Position numbers and translations under genes: made by a program | Part shown: positions 53,401-63,500 of the stretch, in pieces | How positions within the stretch are numbered: position 1 is the stretch's first letter | Layout of the letters: each line of letters opens with the position of its first letter | The notes under the pieces: generated by a model | What the model saw: the letters and a program-made list of their open reading frames with translations, nothing else | What the model was told of the DNA's origin: nothing | The model's database searches: none | DNA from: Caenorhabditis remanei | Lineage: Eukaryota; Nematoda; Chromadorea; Rhabditida; Rhabditidae | Reading direction: 5' to 3' | DNA length: 64,000 bases | NCBI RefSeq assembly: GCF_010183535.1 | Contig: NC_071332.1 | Location: 5,208,001-5,272,000, forward strand

Positions 53401-56217
53401 GACCATTCCACTGGCGAGCTAGCAATGGCATCATCACATTTTTAAAGCATACTCGTTTTTGATCTGAATCGAGCTTTTTGTAAGAAATTTGGAGTTTAAA
53501 AAATATAGCTCACCTAAAGTTTTCAGTTCAATAGGTTCATGTTTAGAAAACGCTTTCCACGTTATCCCATAATAGTGGTCGTTGTAGCCTCCTGGATGCT
53601 GAAAATCTTTAAAAAATAGAAAACTGAACAGAAGACAGTAGCCTTACAGTCTCCCATAGAATAATGTCCACATCTTGGTCGAATGTTTGATTTAAATGGA
53701 GGGAAGCATAAAGATTGATGAAGTCACAGAAGTGGTGATATCTAAAAAAAGAACCCTTGAAGCTTACCAGGGAAGGTCACGGAGTCAGTATGGAATTGTG
53801 GGACATGATCTATATCATTAGAAAGCTGAGAAAACGCTGATTCTAAATATATAATCAGTTTTTGCCCTCGTGGCCTGGTATTCGAGAAAAACGAGCTCGA
53901 AGTTTGCTAGTCATTACCTTGCTGATGTGTAAAAAACATCGGCAGCGTGGTGTAGGTGGTAGCCATAGAGTGCAAACTTTGAGCTCGTTTTTCTCGAATG
54001 CCAGACCTCAAAGACGAAAACTGAATATATATTTGAAATCAGCGATTTCACAGCTTTCCAACGATATACGTCACATGCCATATATACACTTGGTGACTTT
54101 CCCGTTAGTTGTTTTTAATAGTGACTTACAAATTGACAGCTGCATCTAGTTTCATGACAATAGTAGGCCTTTCGAATATCACATCACAATGATCGCTATT
54201 AATTTTGAAATCATCTTTCGACCGGAAATGTTGCAACTCATCAGCCCTACAAAATGTTTTCAAAAATTCTGAAATCATACAGAAGTCATACCAACTCATC
54301 AAGTATCCCTTCACTTTTGTGTTATCATTCAGTAAATGTTCATCAAAATTCTCACAGTTTCCACCAACTTGACCGGCTTGGATCACATCTTGTCGGTATC
54401 TCGAAGAAGTTTTGATTTTGAGATTGGAGAAGTCGAAGTAAATATTTCTTCCGATGCAATGTGTGAGATGGTCGGAGCAGGAAAGGCTGGAGGAGGACTG
54501 AAATAAACACCAGAAATTATATTCTACAGTAATAGAACTGACATCATTTCAAAACTTTCCTCCTTCAACTAAAAATTTATTTTTGGATTTTATTGTAATC
54601 CCGGATTGCATTTTGATCAGCAGCGAGGTGCTCTATAATCTTTAGAACATTTTTCAAAATGACGATATTCTATTCCAAACGATCGTAGTTCTCAAAACGG
54701 ATAATGTCGTAGTTAGGTCAACAGGATAATTCGGTTCATATGAATAGGGGAAACTGGATTTTTGTTTTCACCGGATTGTGTTATTGCAATAAAGTTTGAA
54801 ACTATATCTCACTGTCTGGCGTGAATGACGAATTTTTCATACTAGTATAGGTAAACAAAGAGATCATCATAGTAATCCTAGCCCACTATAAAATGTCTCC
54901 CAGTTTCACCAATAACATTGAAAACTCTTCAATTCAACCATCTGAAAAATGCTTTACACCAAAGTCTTCATTTTCTTTATTCTTTTTGGACTAGTACTTG
55001 CCATGCCAAATAATCAGGCTAAGCCAGAAGCAGCAGCTCCTCAAGTAGCACCACCAGCTGTGCCTGGAACCGGAACTCAAACTGGAGCCAATGCTAATTC
55101 TAACAATCAACCGAAACCAAATGGTAATCAGGGAACACCTTCTAAACCAGGACGGAAGTAATTTGGGAATCAATAATAATGAACAACATTCATTCATTTC
55201 TTTATTTATGTATGCATATCAGATTTTTTTTGTTTTTTAATAAATATATTATCCGGGAATCGAAGTACACTTTTTTTTGGGAAAAGTTGAAAAGTTAAGA
55301 AAATACTCACCTCCTTATCACTTGAAGAGCAAATGCTATGTTTCACCAACCGAGATTCCAGGTATCCGAAATCTCCATGCTCGAAAAACTTGTCTTTCAC
55401 CTTTCTGAAAAATTTAGTTAAAGATTATAAAACTTGGTGGTTCTTACGGATTCAAATTCTCGTCACAACTTGTGAATTTGCTTCTTGAACTCAACGAATT
55501 TTCTTTCTGGCAGTCTTCTTCAAAGCCGAAACATTTCGTCGTGTTCAACTGAAATGGATGAAAAGAATTTGTTATTAGCATCTAACTAGGGAAGTCTTTG
55601 GAGACGCCGCTTTCAAACAATCTATAAATTTGGTAATAGGTACTTTCGACTACGAGGAGTCCATTTTTGAAGTCAAAACCTGTTTAATGTCTCTGTGAGC
55701 CGAGTTATGAGCTCTCAAACTTTTCATATGGTTCAGCTTTTTCACAGGGATTTCCATATCGGCGAATACTACACTCAAAGATATTCTCATTTTTGCAATG
55801 TACGAGCACAGGTAAGCCGCTGGGGGAACACAAATGGAACCGCGGGGTGGCGTATATGCGCCGACTTGGAATTACATTTGAAAAAGCTTAACCATATGAA
55901 AAGTTTGAAAGCTCATAACTCGGCTCGCAGAGACATTTAGCAAGTTTTGACTTCAAAAATGGACTCCTCGTAGTCGAAAGTACCTATTACCAAATTTATA
56001 GTTCGTTTGAAAGCCGCGTCTCCAAAGACTTAACTTGTAAAATTCAAAACCTTACGTCAATTTTACATCCCGGGTCATTGATACATTTGTCTCGGAGGTG
56101 GGTGTTAGAAGAGACATGGTATTCCAATAACTGTCGAGGGAGGTTTATGTCTTTGATCCACGTGGATTGAGATTGAATAATTAGTAGAGAAAGTATGGTA
56201 AAGGAACCACCAAACAT
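47451..56217 (-). CDS. EOGT: EGF-domain-specific O-GlcNAc transferase (EOGT/AER61)
   Basis: Thirteen exons (56217-56056, 55548-55448, 55404-55311, 54497-54292, 54246-54130, 53741-53648, 53598-53514, 53463-53384, 53321-53172, 48525-48467, 47968-47849, 47794-47599, 47555-47451) join in phase to 522 residues, about the length of animal EOGT. A signal peptide starts [22 protein letters not shown] landmarks follow in order: [52 protein letters not shown] (from 228), QKRVCFK, the [16 protein letters not shown] block, and the nucleotide-sugar region [19 protein letters not shown] (from 401) with [17 protein letters not shown]. The enzyme adds GlcNAc from UDP-GlcNAc to Ser/Thr of EGF repeats in the ER lumen. 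The C-terminus KKEL looks like a KDEL-type ER-retrieval signal. Intron 9 (about 4.6 kb) holds an antisense four-TM gene and intron 3 a small secreted-peptide gene. The exon 9 acceptor is the least certain. Confidence 0.9.
48012..48404. repeat. palindromic element with CAGGGATGTGCGGAAC ends
   Basis: The left end CCAGGGATGTGCGGAACGG is exactly mirrored by GTTCCGCACATCCCTG. The interior is rich in TTCCGAAATTTCCG-type motifs. It lies in EOGT intron 10, close to the exon 11 acceptor. Confidence 0.85.
49152..50037. repeat. 886-base element with CTGTTGC-rich ends
   Basis: The left end GGTAATAACTCGGCTACTTT with GCTACAGTTGCGCAGC is mirrored by GCTGCGTAACTGTTGCGG and AAGTAGCCGAGTAATTCC. Subterminal zones repeat the heptamer CTGTTGC or its inverse many times (CAACTGTTGC, GAACTGTTGC, GTAACTGTTGC). 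The interior carries a short spliced-looking minus-strand stretch (49890-49500). It lies in EOGT intron 9. It looks like a DNA transposon or foldback element of a type I cannot name. Confidence 0.7.
49495..49693 (-). pseudogene. possible coding remnant inside the CTGTTGC element
   Basis: A TTTTTCAG acceptor at about 49694 opens a minus-strand stretch in which two frames look protein-like. One reads [20 protein letters not shown] and ends KRFQQEMI before a stop. The other begins [15 protein letters not shown], has a stop, and continues [10 protein letters not shown] to a GTGAGT donor, with a further piece ending GAPDVYR. It may be the remains of an element-encoded protein. I recognise no transposase motif. 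Confidence 0.2.
50911..53083 (+). CDS. four-TM membrane protein nested in EOGT intron 9
   Basis: Eight exons (50911-50949, 51181-51283, 52066-52214, 52261-52353, 52402-52533, 52585-52768, 52815-52918, 52979-53083) join in phase to 302 residues. The N-terminal 100 residues are soluble and Asn/Tyr/Gly-rich ([20 protein letters not shown]). Four hydrophobic segments follow: [59 protein letters not shown], and [18 protein letters not shown]. The tail ends QTGGSRNN. The spacing is reminiscent of tetraspan/MARVEL-like proteins, but I see no diagnostic motif. Both termini are probably cytoplasmic. It is transcribed antisense to EOGT, entirely inside one intron. Intron 2 carries a family C palindrome. 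A CT-rich tract (about 50640-50690) lies upstream of the ATG. Confidence 0.8.
51478..51937. repeat. palindromic element, family C (copy 2)
   Basis: CTTACAAGGGCAGTCTTTGG with CGGCTTTCAAACC is mirrored by CCAAAGAATTCCCTTG and the GATTGAAAACGTCGTC segment. The interior has GAGCCGAGTTATAAGC and its inverse. It lies in intron 2 of the nested four-TM gene. Confidence 0.8.
53768..54110. repeat. palindromic element, family B (copy in EOGT intron 5)
   Basis: AGGGAAGGTCACGGAGTCAG and GAAAGCTGAGAAAACGCTG are mirrored by CAGCGATTTCACAGCTTTCC and TTGGTGACTTTCCCGTTAG. The mirrored AATACC and CTCGTTTTTCTCGAAT cores are shared with the other copies. Confidence 0.8.
54851..54893 (+). promoter_or_regulatory. 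promoter of the nested secreted-peptide gene
   Basis: GTAAACAA (54851-54858) matches the forkhead (DAF-16/PHA-4-type) site. AGATCATCAT follows at about 54861-54870, then TATAAAA at 54887-54893, 56 bases before the ATG at 54949. The same order occurs before the nested gene at 61981. Motif matches are seen; factor identity is inference. Confidence 0.55.
54949..55161 (+). CDS. small secreted Pro/Asn-rich peptide, nested in EOGT intron 3
   Basis: A single exon of 70 residues. The signal peptide is [18 protein letters not shown], followed by a low-complexity mature chain ([20 protein letters not shown], then Thr/Gly/Asn/Gln-rich) ending SKPGRK. The final Gly followed by basic residues is a possible C-terminal amidation site, so this could be a peptide precursor. 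Otherwise it resembles small secreted antimicrobial-like or pharyngeal proteins of worms. It is transcribed antisense to EOGT within a single intron. A TATA box lies 56 bases upstream and AATAAA about 80 bases after the stop. No cysteines are present. Confidence 0.7.
   Translation: MLYTKVFIFFILFGLVLAMPNNQAKPEAAAPQVAPPAVPGTGTQTGANANSNNQPKPNGNQGTPSKPGRK
55587..56036. repeat. palindromic element, family C (copy 3)
   Basis: AGGGAAGTCTTTGGAGACGC and CGCTTTCAAACAATC are mirrored by GTTTGAAAGCCGCGTC and TCCAAAGACTTAACTTG. TACTTTCGACTACGAGGAGTC also has its mirror. It fills most of EOGT intron 1. Confidence 0.85.
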
Positions 56218-57000
56218 TGCAGAAACTAAGGAAAACTGCAGAGACACTATAGCAACATGTGTTCTTCAATTATTAATGACTCGACAAGAAATTGGCTCAA
56301 AAAGGGAAGAAAGAAAAGGAAGAATCAGAGAGAATAGATACAATAGGAGACAGACGTGTCGGAGGTAAGACCAAACGGAAAGATAATAAAGGTTTATGAG
56401 TGGAAGGCAACGGAGGGGGGAAACCGTTCTCAAGGTGATTGGTGGTCGAATACATCGAGAACGGCACATTTCCTCTCTTTTCTACACTATTCGATTAGAT
56501 GTCTTGTTGACCTTGAATTTATTTTTTGGAAATGTAACTTTTTTGGAAAATACAAAGAAAGTTTGGTGTACGTTTGAATTTACAGCTGAACAAATAGTCA
56601 TAAGTTTTTATTGCTTCGTTGTAATAATTTTCTCTGGAACAAGTGTGAATAGAAGTCTAGTGTCTACTTGTCTACCCAGTGATGATGAGGAATATTTAGT
56701 TTCAGCTAAAATAGGCATAGCTTGTTGAATACGGACACTGTCTGGAATTATCAGAGCCTAACCTAGGTAGCATGGTGTTGATAGGAATCAAAATACTCCA
56801 TTTTTTGAGGCTTCAACTCAAGTTTTCCAGACTTCACGGTCTTCCCCACTGCGAAAAAGAACTGCAAAAAACGTGAAGCCGATTTTTTCACATTTTATCG
56901 GCACCCAACTCCCGCTCCGCCCGACTACTTATCAAGAATCGTACTAGAACCTCCCCCAAAATACCTCCTCTTTACGTCAATAATCAACTGATATCCTCCA
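56218..57000. other. upstream region of EOGT, up to the retroelement
   Basis: I see no coding exon. It presumably contains the EOGT promoter. The 5' edge of the retroelement fragment is not sharply visible: RT-type codons become recognisable from about 57000, and the sequence from about 56780 may already belong to it. Confidence 0.4.
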
Positions 57001-58780
57001 ACGCAGCTAAATCATCCATATTCTCGTCTGTATTTTTAGCAACTACAACTGTTCCCCTTCCAGCTCGCTTATCCCAGTATCGAACAGTTCTAGTAATAAT
57101 ATCTCAACTTCTGAGCTTTTTCTTCCCTGGATCATCGAGAACACGCTTCGTAAAGTCCCTCCCCGTTGCGGTTTCACAACTCATCATGCCAACTTCTATA
57201 TCATTCGTAACTGCGCTACCACCCTTGCTATCCCGTTGTCAATAATCTACTCTGACTCTTTTCTCAAGTCACACGTCCCTGCCTCTTGGAAACACGCTAT
57301 CATCACCCCAATTCCCAAAAAAGGATCCTTGACCTCTCCTGAAAACTACCGCCCGATATCGCTCACAGACCCTTTTTCTCGTGTCTGTGAGCGTATCTTG
57401 TGCAATTATATTAAGATTAATCTTTTCCGCAATATAAGCAGATTTCAACACGGGTTTCTGTCTAAACGATCTTGCTCTAGCTCACTTGTCCACTCTATCT
57501 CTGAATACAGATTATTACTCTCCAGTCACAAATCTCTTGACGTCGTCTATTTCGACTTCCGCAAGGCATTCGATCAAGTGGACCACCAATTTCTTATTTT
57601 GAAACTTGTCAGCTTCGGAATCTCTAGTAATATCATTTCCTGGCTTACTGATTTTCTGTCTGATCGAACATTCTCTGTCAAGATTGATGACTTCGTTGGC
57701 ACTCCCTCTGCTTCTATCCCCTCCGGTGTCCCCCAGGGCTCCGTCTCTGGCCCTCTCCTGTTTTTAGTCTTTATTAATGATCTCCTTCTCAAACTTGCTG
57801 ACATTTCATCGCTACGTATCGCAGCTTTCGCTGACGATATTAAGCTGTACTCTCATGATCCTCTAGCACTTCAAATGGGAATAGACTTGGTAGAGTCTTG
57901 GGCTTCTGATAACTCCTTACCTCTGGCCCACTCTAAGACTGCCCTTCTTCGTCTCGGACCTCGAAACTCTTCTCACCCGTACACTATTGGAGGTTCCCTC
58001 ATTGATTCCGTTGATTCTGTTAGGGATTTAGGTTTATTAATAGAACCTAATCTCAAGTTCACTAGACACATTAATCGGGCTGTTGCTCTCGCCTTACTCC
58101 GTTCGAAACAACTACTGAAATCTTTCAAATCCAACTCTCCCCAATTTTATATCTTCCTATTCAAAACTTACGTACTCCCTCTAGTTGAATACTGCTCCGT
58201 CGTTTATTCGCCTCCCCCATCATCTAAACTAGCGCACAAGCTTGAAACTCCTCTCAGATTCTTTTCGCGGAAAATTCTCCAACGCTGTAACACACCTTAT
58301 TGTTCCTACTCGGATCGCCTCTCCCAACTTGACCTCTTTTCTATGCGCCACCGTAGGCTCAAAGCGCAACTACTTCTCTTATACAATTTCATAATCGGCG
58401 CCTCATATTTTCCTTGCCTTGAGACCCATGTCAGGTTAAGCTCCTCCTCCCGTCGCCCTATGTCTCTTATCTGTGTAAATCCTAATTGCTCTAATTTTTT
58501 CTCAACGGTAGTACCTATTTGGAATGCCTTAACTATTAATGTTCCTCATTTCCTTTGCCCTTCAGAATTCAAGTCTCTTCTTGTAAATAATATTGTACGA
58601 TTCTGATAACTGATTATTTTATATTCCCTCCCCTCCTTACCCAACACCTACTTTTATAATTATTCTTTTTCCCGGTTTCCCTTTCTCAGGTTTAGTCTCG
58701 TGAGGGGCTCTACCTGACCTCCAGTGATTCTTACTGTATATTCAAATGTTTAAATAAATACAAATACAAATACAAACTCA
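57000..58780 (+). mobile_element. 5'-truncated CR1-like non-LTR retrotransposon
   Basis: This is a reverse transcriptase-bearing remnant whose 3' end shows short tandem units (AAATAC/ACAAAT repeats at about 58753-58776) instead of a long poly-A tail, typical of CR1-clade LINEs. The upstream endonuclease domain and the first ORF are missing. Coding sequence before about 57090 is in a different frame (for example KSSIFSSVFLATTTVP), indicating a frameshift. It lies between EOGT and the sulfurtransferase gene, on the plus strand. The worm elements it most resembles in type are the Sam/CR1 group; that assignment is inference. Confidence 0.8.
57101..58606 (+). CDS. reverse transcriptase of the CR1-like element (5'-truncated)
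   Basis: The open frame can be read from about 57101 without a required ATG (FLPWIIENTLRKVPPRCGFT) to a stop at 58604-58606. RT blocks appear in order: PASWKHAIITPIPKKG, ENYRPISLTDPFSRV, SKRSCSSSLVHSI, DVVYFDFRKAFDQVDH, IPSGVPQGSVSGPLLF, the catalytic AAFADDIKLY (YxDD type, with F), and LAHSKTALL with DLGLLIEPNLKF. The thumb and C-terminal region after it includes YVLPLVEYCSVVYSP. No stop interrupts more than 490 codons, so the insertion is fairly recent or the frame was preserved. It lacks the endonuclease, so it should not move by itself. Confidence 0.88.
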   Translation: MSTSELFLPWIIENTLRKVPPRCGFTTHHANFYIIRNCATTLAIPLSIIYSDSFLKSHVPASWKHAIITPIPKKGSLTSPENYRPISLTDPFSRVCERILCNYIKINLFRNISRFQHGFLSKRSCSSSLVHSISEYRLLLSSHKSLDVVYFDFRKAFDQVDHQFLILKLVSFGISSNIISWLTDFLSDRTFSVKIDDFVGTPSASIPSGVPQGSVSGPLLFLVFINDLLLKLADISSLRIAAFADDIKLYSHDPLALQMGIDLVESWASDNSLPLAHSKTALLRLGPRNSSHPYTIGGSLIDSVDSVRDLGLLIEPNLKFTRHINRAVALALLRSKQLLKSFKSNSPQFYIFLFKTYVLPLVEYCSVVYSPPPSSKLAHKLETPLRFFSRKILQRCNTPYCSYSDRLSQLDLFSMRHRRLKAQLLLLYNFIIGASYFPCLETHVRLSSSSRRPMSLICVNPNCSNFFSTVVPIWNALTINVPHFLCPSEFKSLLVNNIVRF

Positions 58781-60537
58781 ATTCTTTTATTTCTTGCACT
58801 GAAAATTCAGTATTTTTTTTAGGTTTTCAGACGTCGAAATATTAGGTTGGTAAATAATTTTCTGAAATTTTTCTATAAAACTTTGATTTTATTTTTTCAA
58901 ATCCAGAAAGATTTCTAAAATTCAAAATACTGTTAATCAGCATTGATAGTCTTCTGACAAGATTTTGGTAGCTTACTGATTCTCTCTGCGTAGACCATCT
59001 ATTCGAGATCACTGGAAAAGGAAACTTGCTTCTTTTTGATATCCCCTTTTTATTTGGATTCTTCCCCATTAAAATGTCGTTGAAGTCAGGCAAAATGTTT
59101 GTGATTAAAGAGAAGAAGGTTGGATTAATACAATGAATAAAAAATAATTGTCCAGGCAGATAACAACAGTTTGTTGTGAGCTACTTTCGCAACACATGAA
59201 CAATCGTTGTCATACTGAAAACTTCGTTTTATTATATCTCCCCGTCTTGGAGTCACAAGATTTTAAATTTATTGAAATAAGAAACGTGAACATCTGATGT
59301 TACTTCCCTGTCCTTGCTCAGGAGTTCCCTCCACTCCACCCAGAGTACTGAGTCCCAGATTCAAAAAACCACTTTTTCAGGTTTGAGAACATCCAGAGCG
59401 CCCAAATCTTAGTCCACACATTCTACTTTCCTCACATCGTTAGAGTAACAACTTGACTACTTATTTCTAAGAAATAAATAGCTCGACCATACGTGTGTTG
59501 GGTGTAAAAGTACTAATAGCCAACTTAGGTTCAAGTGATGTGCCATCTCATGTTGTTTCAAAACGTGTGGTATGTAAAGATGAATTTTCTCATTCCGATA
59601 ATTTGTTTCCATCCATGAACTACAGTTACATAAGTCACCCTTAAAGAAGTTGACAACCTACGTGTGGTTTGACACAGATCCGCTTCTACGATTCCCTGCT
59701 ATAACTCCAAATCTGGCTCTGACTGCTGATAGAGAAGAAATTTTTCAGTCAGATCCAAGTTTCTTGTTTCAAATATTTTGAATCAAAATGTATTTGCGTT
59801 AAAACAAGGAGACCTTTGTCAACATACATCAGCAAGTTTTTTTTGAATGACATAATTTTTAGACCAGAAACGAATGAAAACAAAAAAAGGTTCCAAAAAC
59901 GCAAAAAGTTGCATGTAAATCAAAGCTCCGTTCTCGGCGGGGAAAAAACGAGAAGTAAAACTTTGAAACTGTAACAAGTACTTGAGTAGGCCTACCAAAC
60001 ACAAAAACAATCACATCACAAAACAACTCCTATGTCGAGAAATGAAAACGACAACCGGCAAGCTCGAAAATTGCAGAAAATTATGAACCAACCTAATAGA
60101 TAGTATGATTTTTGGTTAATTCAGCCAATATTTGTTTCCAAAAAAATATAACAGATTCAGAGCGTCCACGACTACTTTTTCTGCAATTTTTGTTCGAAAA
60201 TGTTTTTGCCTAAAAAGATATACTCAATTTTTCGTAAATCGGTTTTTCTGTATCAAAAAAAGTCAATTTCTTACCAAAATAAATAAAAACTTTAATCATA
60301 TTTAAAAAAATAGTCGAAAAATCGACTTAAAATTATAAATTTCAAACTTTTGTACTGAAACGGCCCGTTGCAAGACTGATTTTTTCGTATTGGATGTTTT
60401 TCTGTAATTGTTCCATACAGTTTCTTCATTTTTGTTGTGCCTCCCAAGCCATTTATATATTTTCAGTCATAAACGAAATCTTGCAAAAATACTTTATTCA
60501 ATACACATTTGTCCATCAAAATACATCCAACTCCGAA
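58781..60537. other. intergenic region
   Basis: I see no firm gene. A minus-strand frame around 59150-58842 reads PDFNDILMGKNPNKKGISK and ends SENYLPT. It looks somewhat protein-like, but has no good start, splice partner or recognised domain. The rest is AT-rich. Confidence 0.35.
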
Positions 60538-63500
60538 CTAATTTCCAGAAGCGTTGACAAGTTCTGGTGCACGGTAAGCCAACTCAGTCATACTTCCCTG
60601 AAAATATTACAACATCTAACAGAAGGAAAAGGTTTCAACTTACATTGTACAACTTGGCTTTAATTCCACTTCTCTCCAAAGCAGTGAAAATAACAGATGC
60701 TTGAATTCCAGTGTTACACGCCACGTATACTTGATTTCCAGCAGTCAATCCGAGTTTAGCGATCTTAACATCAACCTCCTGCTGGCTAAGGAATCCATTT
60801 GGTCCGATGACCTCAGCCATTGGGAAGTTGATGGCTCCGGTGACGTGAGATCCAGTGGCTTCTGAAAATGAATTATTTTGAGACGGCCTACAGAAGAACT
60901 ACTACTGTACTGTGCAAAAAGCTACGAACTTTGACCGTTTTCAGTTGAAATTGTCCAACTTGGAGAATGTGTCATGGTAATTCTAATAGTCAAACCCAGT
61001 AGGCTTTTGATGGATCCTACAGATCAAAACTAGAGCTTCATTTTTGTAGTTGACAACTTATTTGTCCGAACACTCCCTAGAGAGTTATGGTCATTTTAAG
61101 ACGACAGCTCAAAAATTGCACTGAAACTGGTCAATTTGAGGAAGAAATTACTTTGTCGACGCATAACTTGCTAGGGAGTGTTCGTACAAAGAAGATGTCA
61201 ACTACAAAAATGGAGTTCTGCTCTTGGATTGTTCGATCCCATTAAAAGTTATTTTGTGGAACAGTTAGTTTTACTGTGACACACTCTCAAAGTTGGGCAT
61301 TTTCAACTGAAAACGATCAAAGTTCGTATCTCTTTGCACAGTATTGTACTTACTAGTTCCAGGATAAGTTGAAGAAAGTGGGTCTTGTCCAGTGAATTGA
61401 GCTGGAACTCTGGCATCCAAGTAGTCGACTTTCTTCTCCGCGAAATGATTGAACGGGATTTCCTCAAAGTTTGCCAAGATTTCAGGGTTCAGGGCTCTGA
61501 TATCAACATTTCCAAGAGCTGGGATCACAACTTTATTGTCTGTGGAACCTCCAGCAGCCTTCCATGCATCGAGACCTCCATCGAGAAGATTGACATTTGT
61601 GAATCCGTAGACCTGAAAATAATAAAAAATTGAAAATAAAAATCAAAATGTTTTCCACAGATTTTTCCAGAATAATGACATCAAAATTACATGTTTTTGT
61701 GTTGTTTCCGGAAAAGCCTGATCAGTGACAAACACGTATGGTTTCTAAAAATAATGAATCACTCTACTTCCATAAATCCACAATTGTTTCATTCTCTCCT
61801 CACTCCCTCCACTCTCTCACAAAGTTCACAAACACTTTTTACTCTGTTCACTCGGTGACTAATACTTCTCAACTAAGATTTGCAAACATTACTGAAAAAG
61901 ATCATCATCATGGGAAATTGCTATAAAAGGTTCATCGTTTCCATGAAAAAGTATCAATTTCTTTTATTATTCTTCTAATAATGGTTTCTACAAAACTGTG
62001 TCTTTTATTCCTAGTTGCTGGAGTAGCTATCGCTGCGCCAGGCAACAAATGGAGGTCTTCCACTACCACTGCTCGTCCAACTTCTCGTCCAACCAGAAAC
62101 GGGCAAAATGAATTCAGTGGAAGCAACTCCAATAATCAGATGCCATCCGGAGCCAACTCTAATCCCAGAGAAAACTCTAGAGGTAAGAGAGAAGTGGAAT
62201 CAATGGGCACTGGCGAACAGTCTGGTCCAAACAGACAAACCGGATTCGGTGAATCTATGACCAATACGCAAGAACCAATGGGACCAGGATCCAGTGGCCA
62301 CATCAGCAGAAATGGTGAATCAAACGAGAACTCTCACTCCAACGAAAACTCAAACGAGCAACTTTCTTTTGGTGGTCAGACGAGCCAGAATGAGTTCGGT
62401 GGATCCAATTCCCACACCCACGGAGACACCAGAAACAAGAGAGCCGTCGGATCAACTAGCTTCGGAGGACAATCTGGACAAGGTAGTCAGAGTGGATCCG
62501 GCTTTGCCGGCCAGAGCGGTTTCGGAGGATCCAGTTCAAATGGACAAAGTGGATTTGGAGGATCTAGTTCAAACGGGCAAAGTGGATCAAACGGATTTGG
62601 TTCTTCCAGCGGAAATTCCAACACTGGATCAGGATTTGGAGGTCAGAGTGGCTTTGGTGGATCCAGCTCCAGCTCCAACGGACAAAATGGACAAAGTGGA
62701 TTTGGTGGATCCAGCTCAGGATTTGGTGGTCAAACCAGCCAAAACGGAGTGAGCGGATCTAACTCGAACATCCGTGGAAACACCAGAAACACGAGATCAA
62801 CTGGATCGTCGACCTTCGGAGGACAATCTGGTAGTCAGACTGGATTCGGATCGAGCGGAAACACTAACACAGGATTCGGTGGATCCAGCCAAACCAGCTC
62901 AAATGGCCAAAGTGGATTTGGTGGATTCGGCGGTAGCAGCGGTAACTCCAACATGGGATCAGGATTTGGAGGATCCAGTTCCAATGGACAAAGTGGACAA
63001 GGACTCGGTAAGTCTAGCCAAAAAAAAACATATGGTCAATGTGGATTTGCAGGTTTCGGTGGGTCCAGCTCAATCGGAACAGGATTTGGAGGGCAAAACG
63101 GACAGAGTGGATTTGGCGGATTTGGTTCTAACGGAAACTCTAATACGGGATCTGGATTTGGAGGACAGAGTGGATTTGGCACCAGTGGACAAATGGGATC
63201 AGGATTCGGAGGACAGAGCAGCCAGACACGTCAAAGAACATCTGGACAATCAGGATTCTTTGGACAAGGACAAGGAACCTCATCCTCATCGAACAGCCAG
63301 CAAGGATTCGGGCAGAACGGATTCAGTGGAAGATAAATTTTTGAACGTAATCCTCATACCACTTATGACCGGTGCTATTTACTTCTCCAAACTACACGAA
63401 TAAATATATAATCGAACATAATTACCTTGAACGTCCAATAAGCTCTTGAAGCAAACATCATTCCGGAGGCAGGTCCTCTACTATAGATGACTACTTGATC

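Noticed and set aside
58842..59150. Protein-like minus-strand frame ending SENYLPT
   Set aside because: It has no ATG start or convincing upstream exon and no domain; described only in the gap entry.
62294..63403. 152- and 209-codon frames overlapping the Gly-rich protein gene
   Set aside because: They are by-products of the repeated GGA-type codons read one base off; the frame with the signal peptide, TATA box and stop before AATAAA is the real one.
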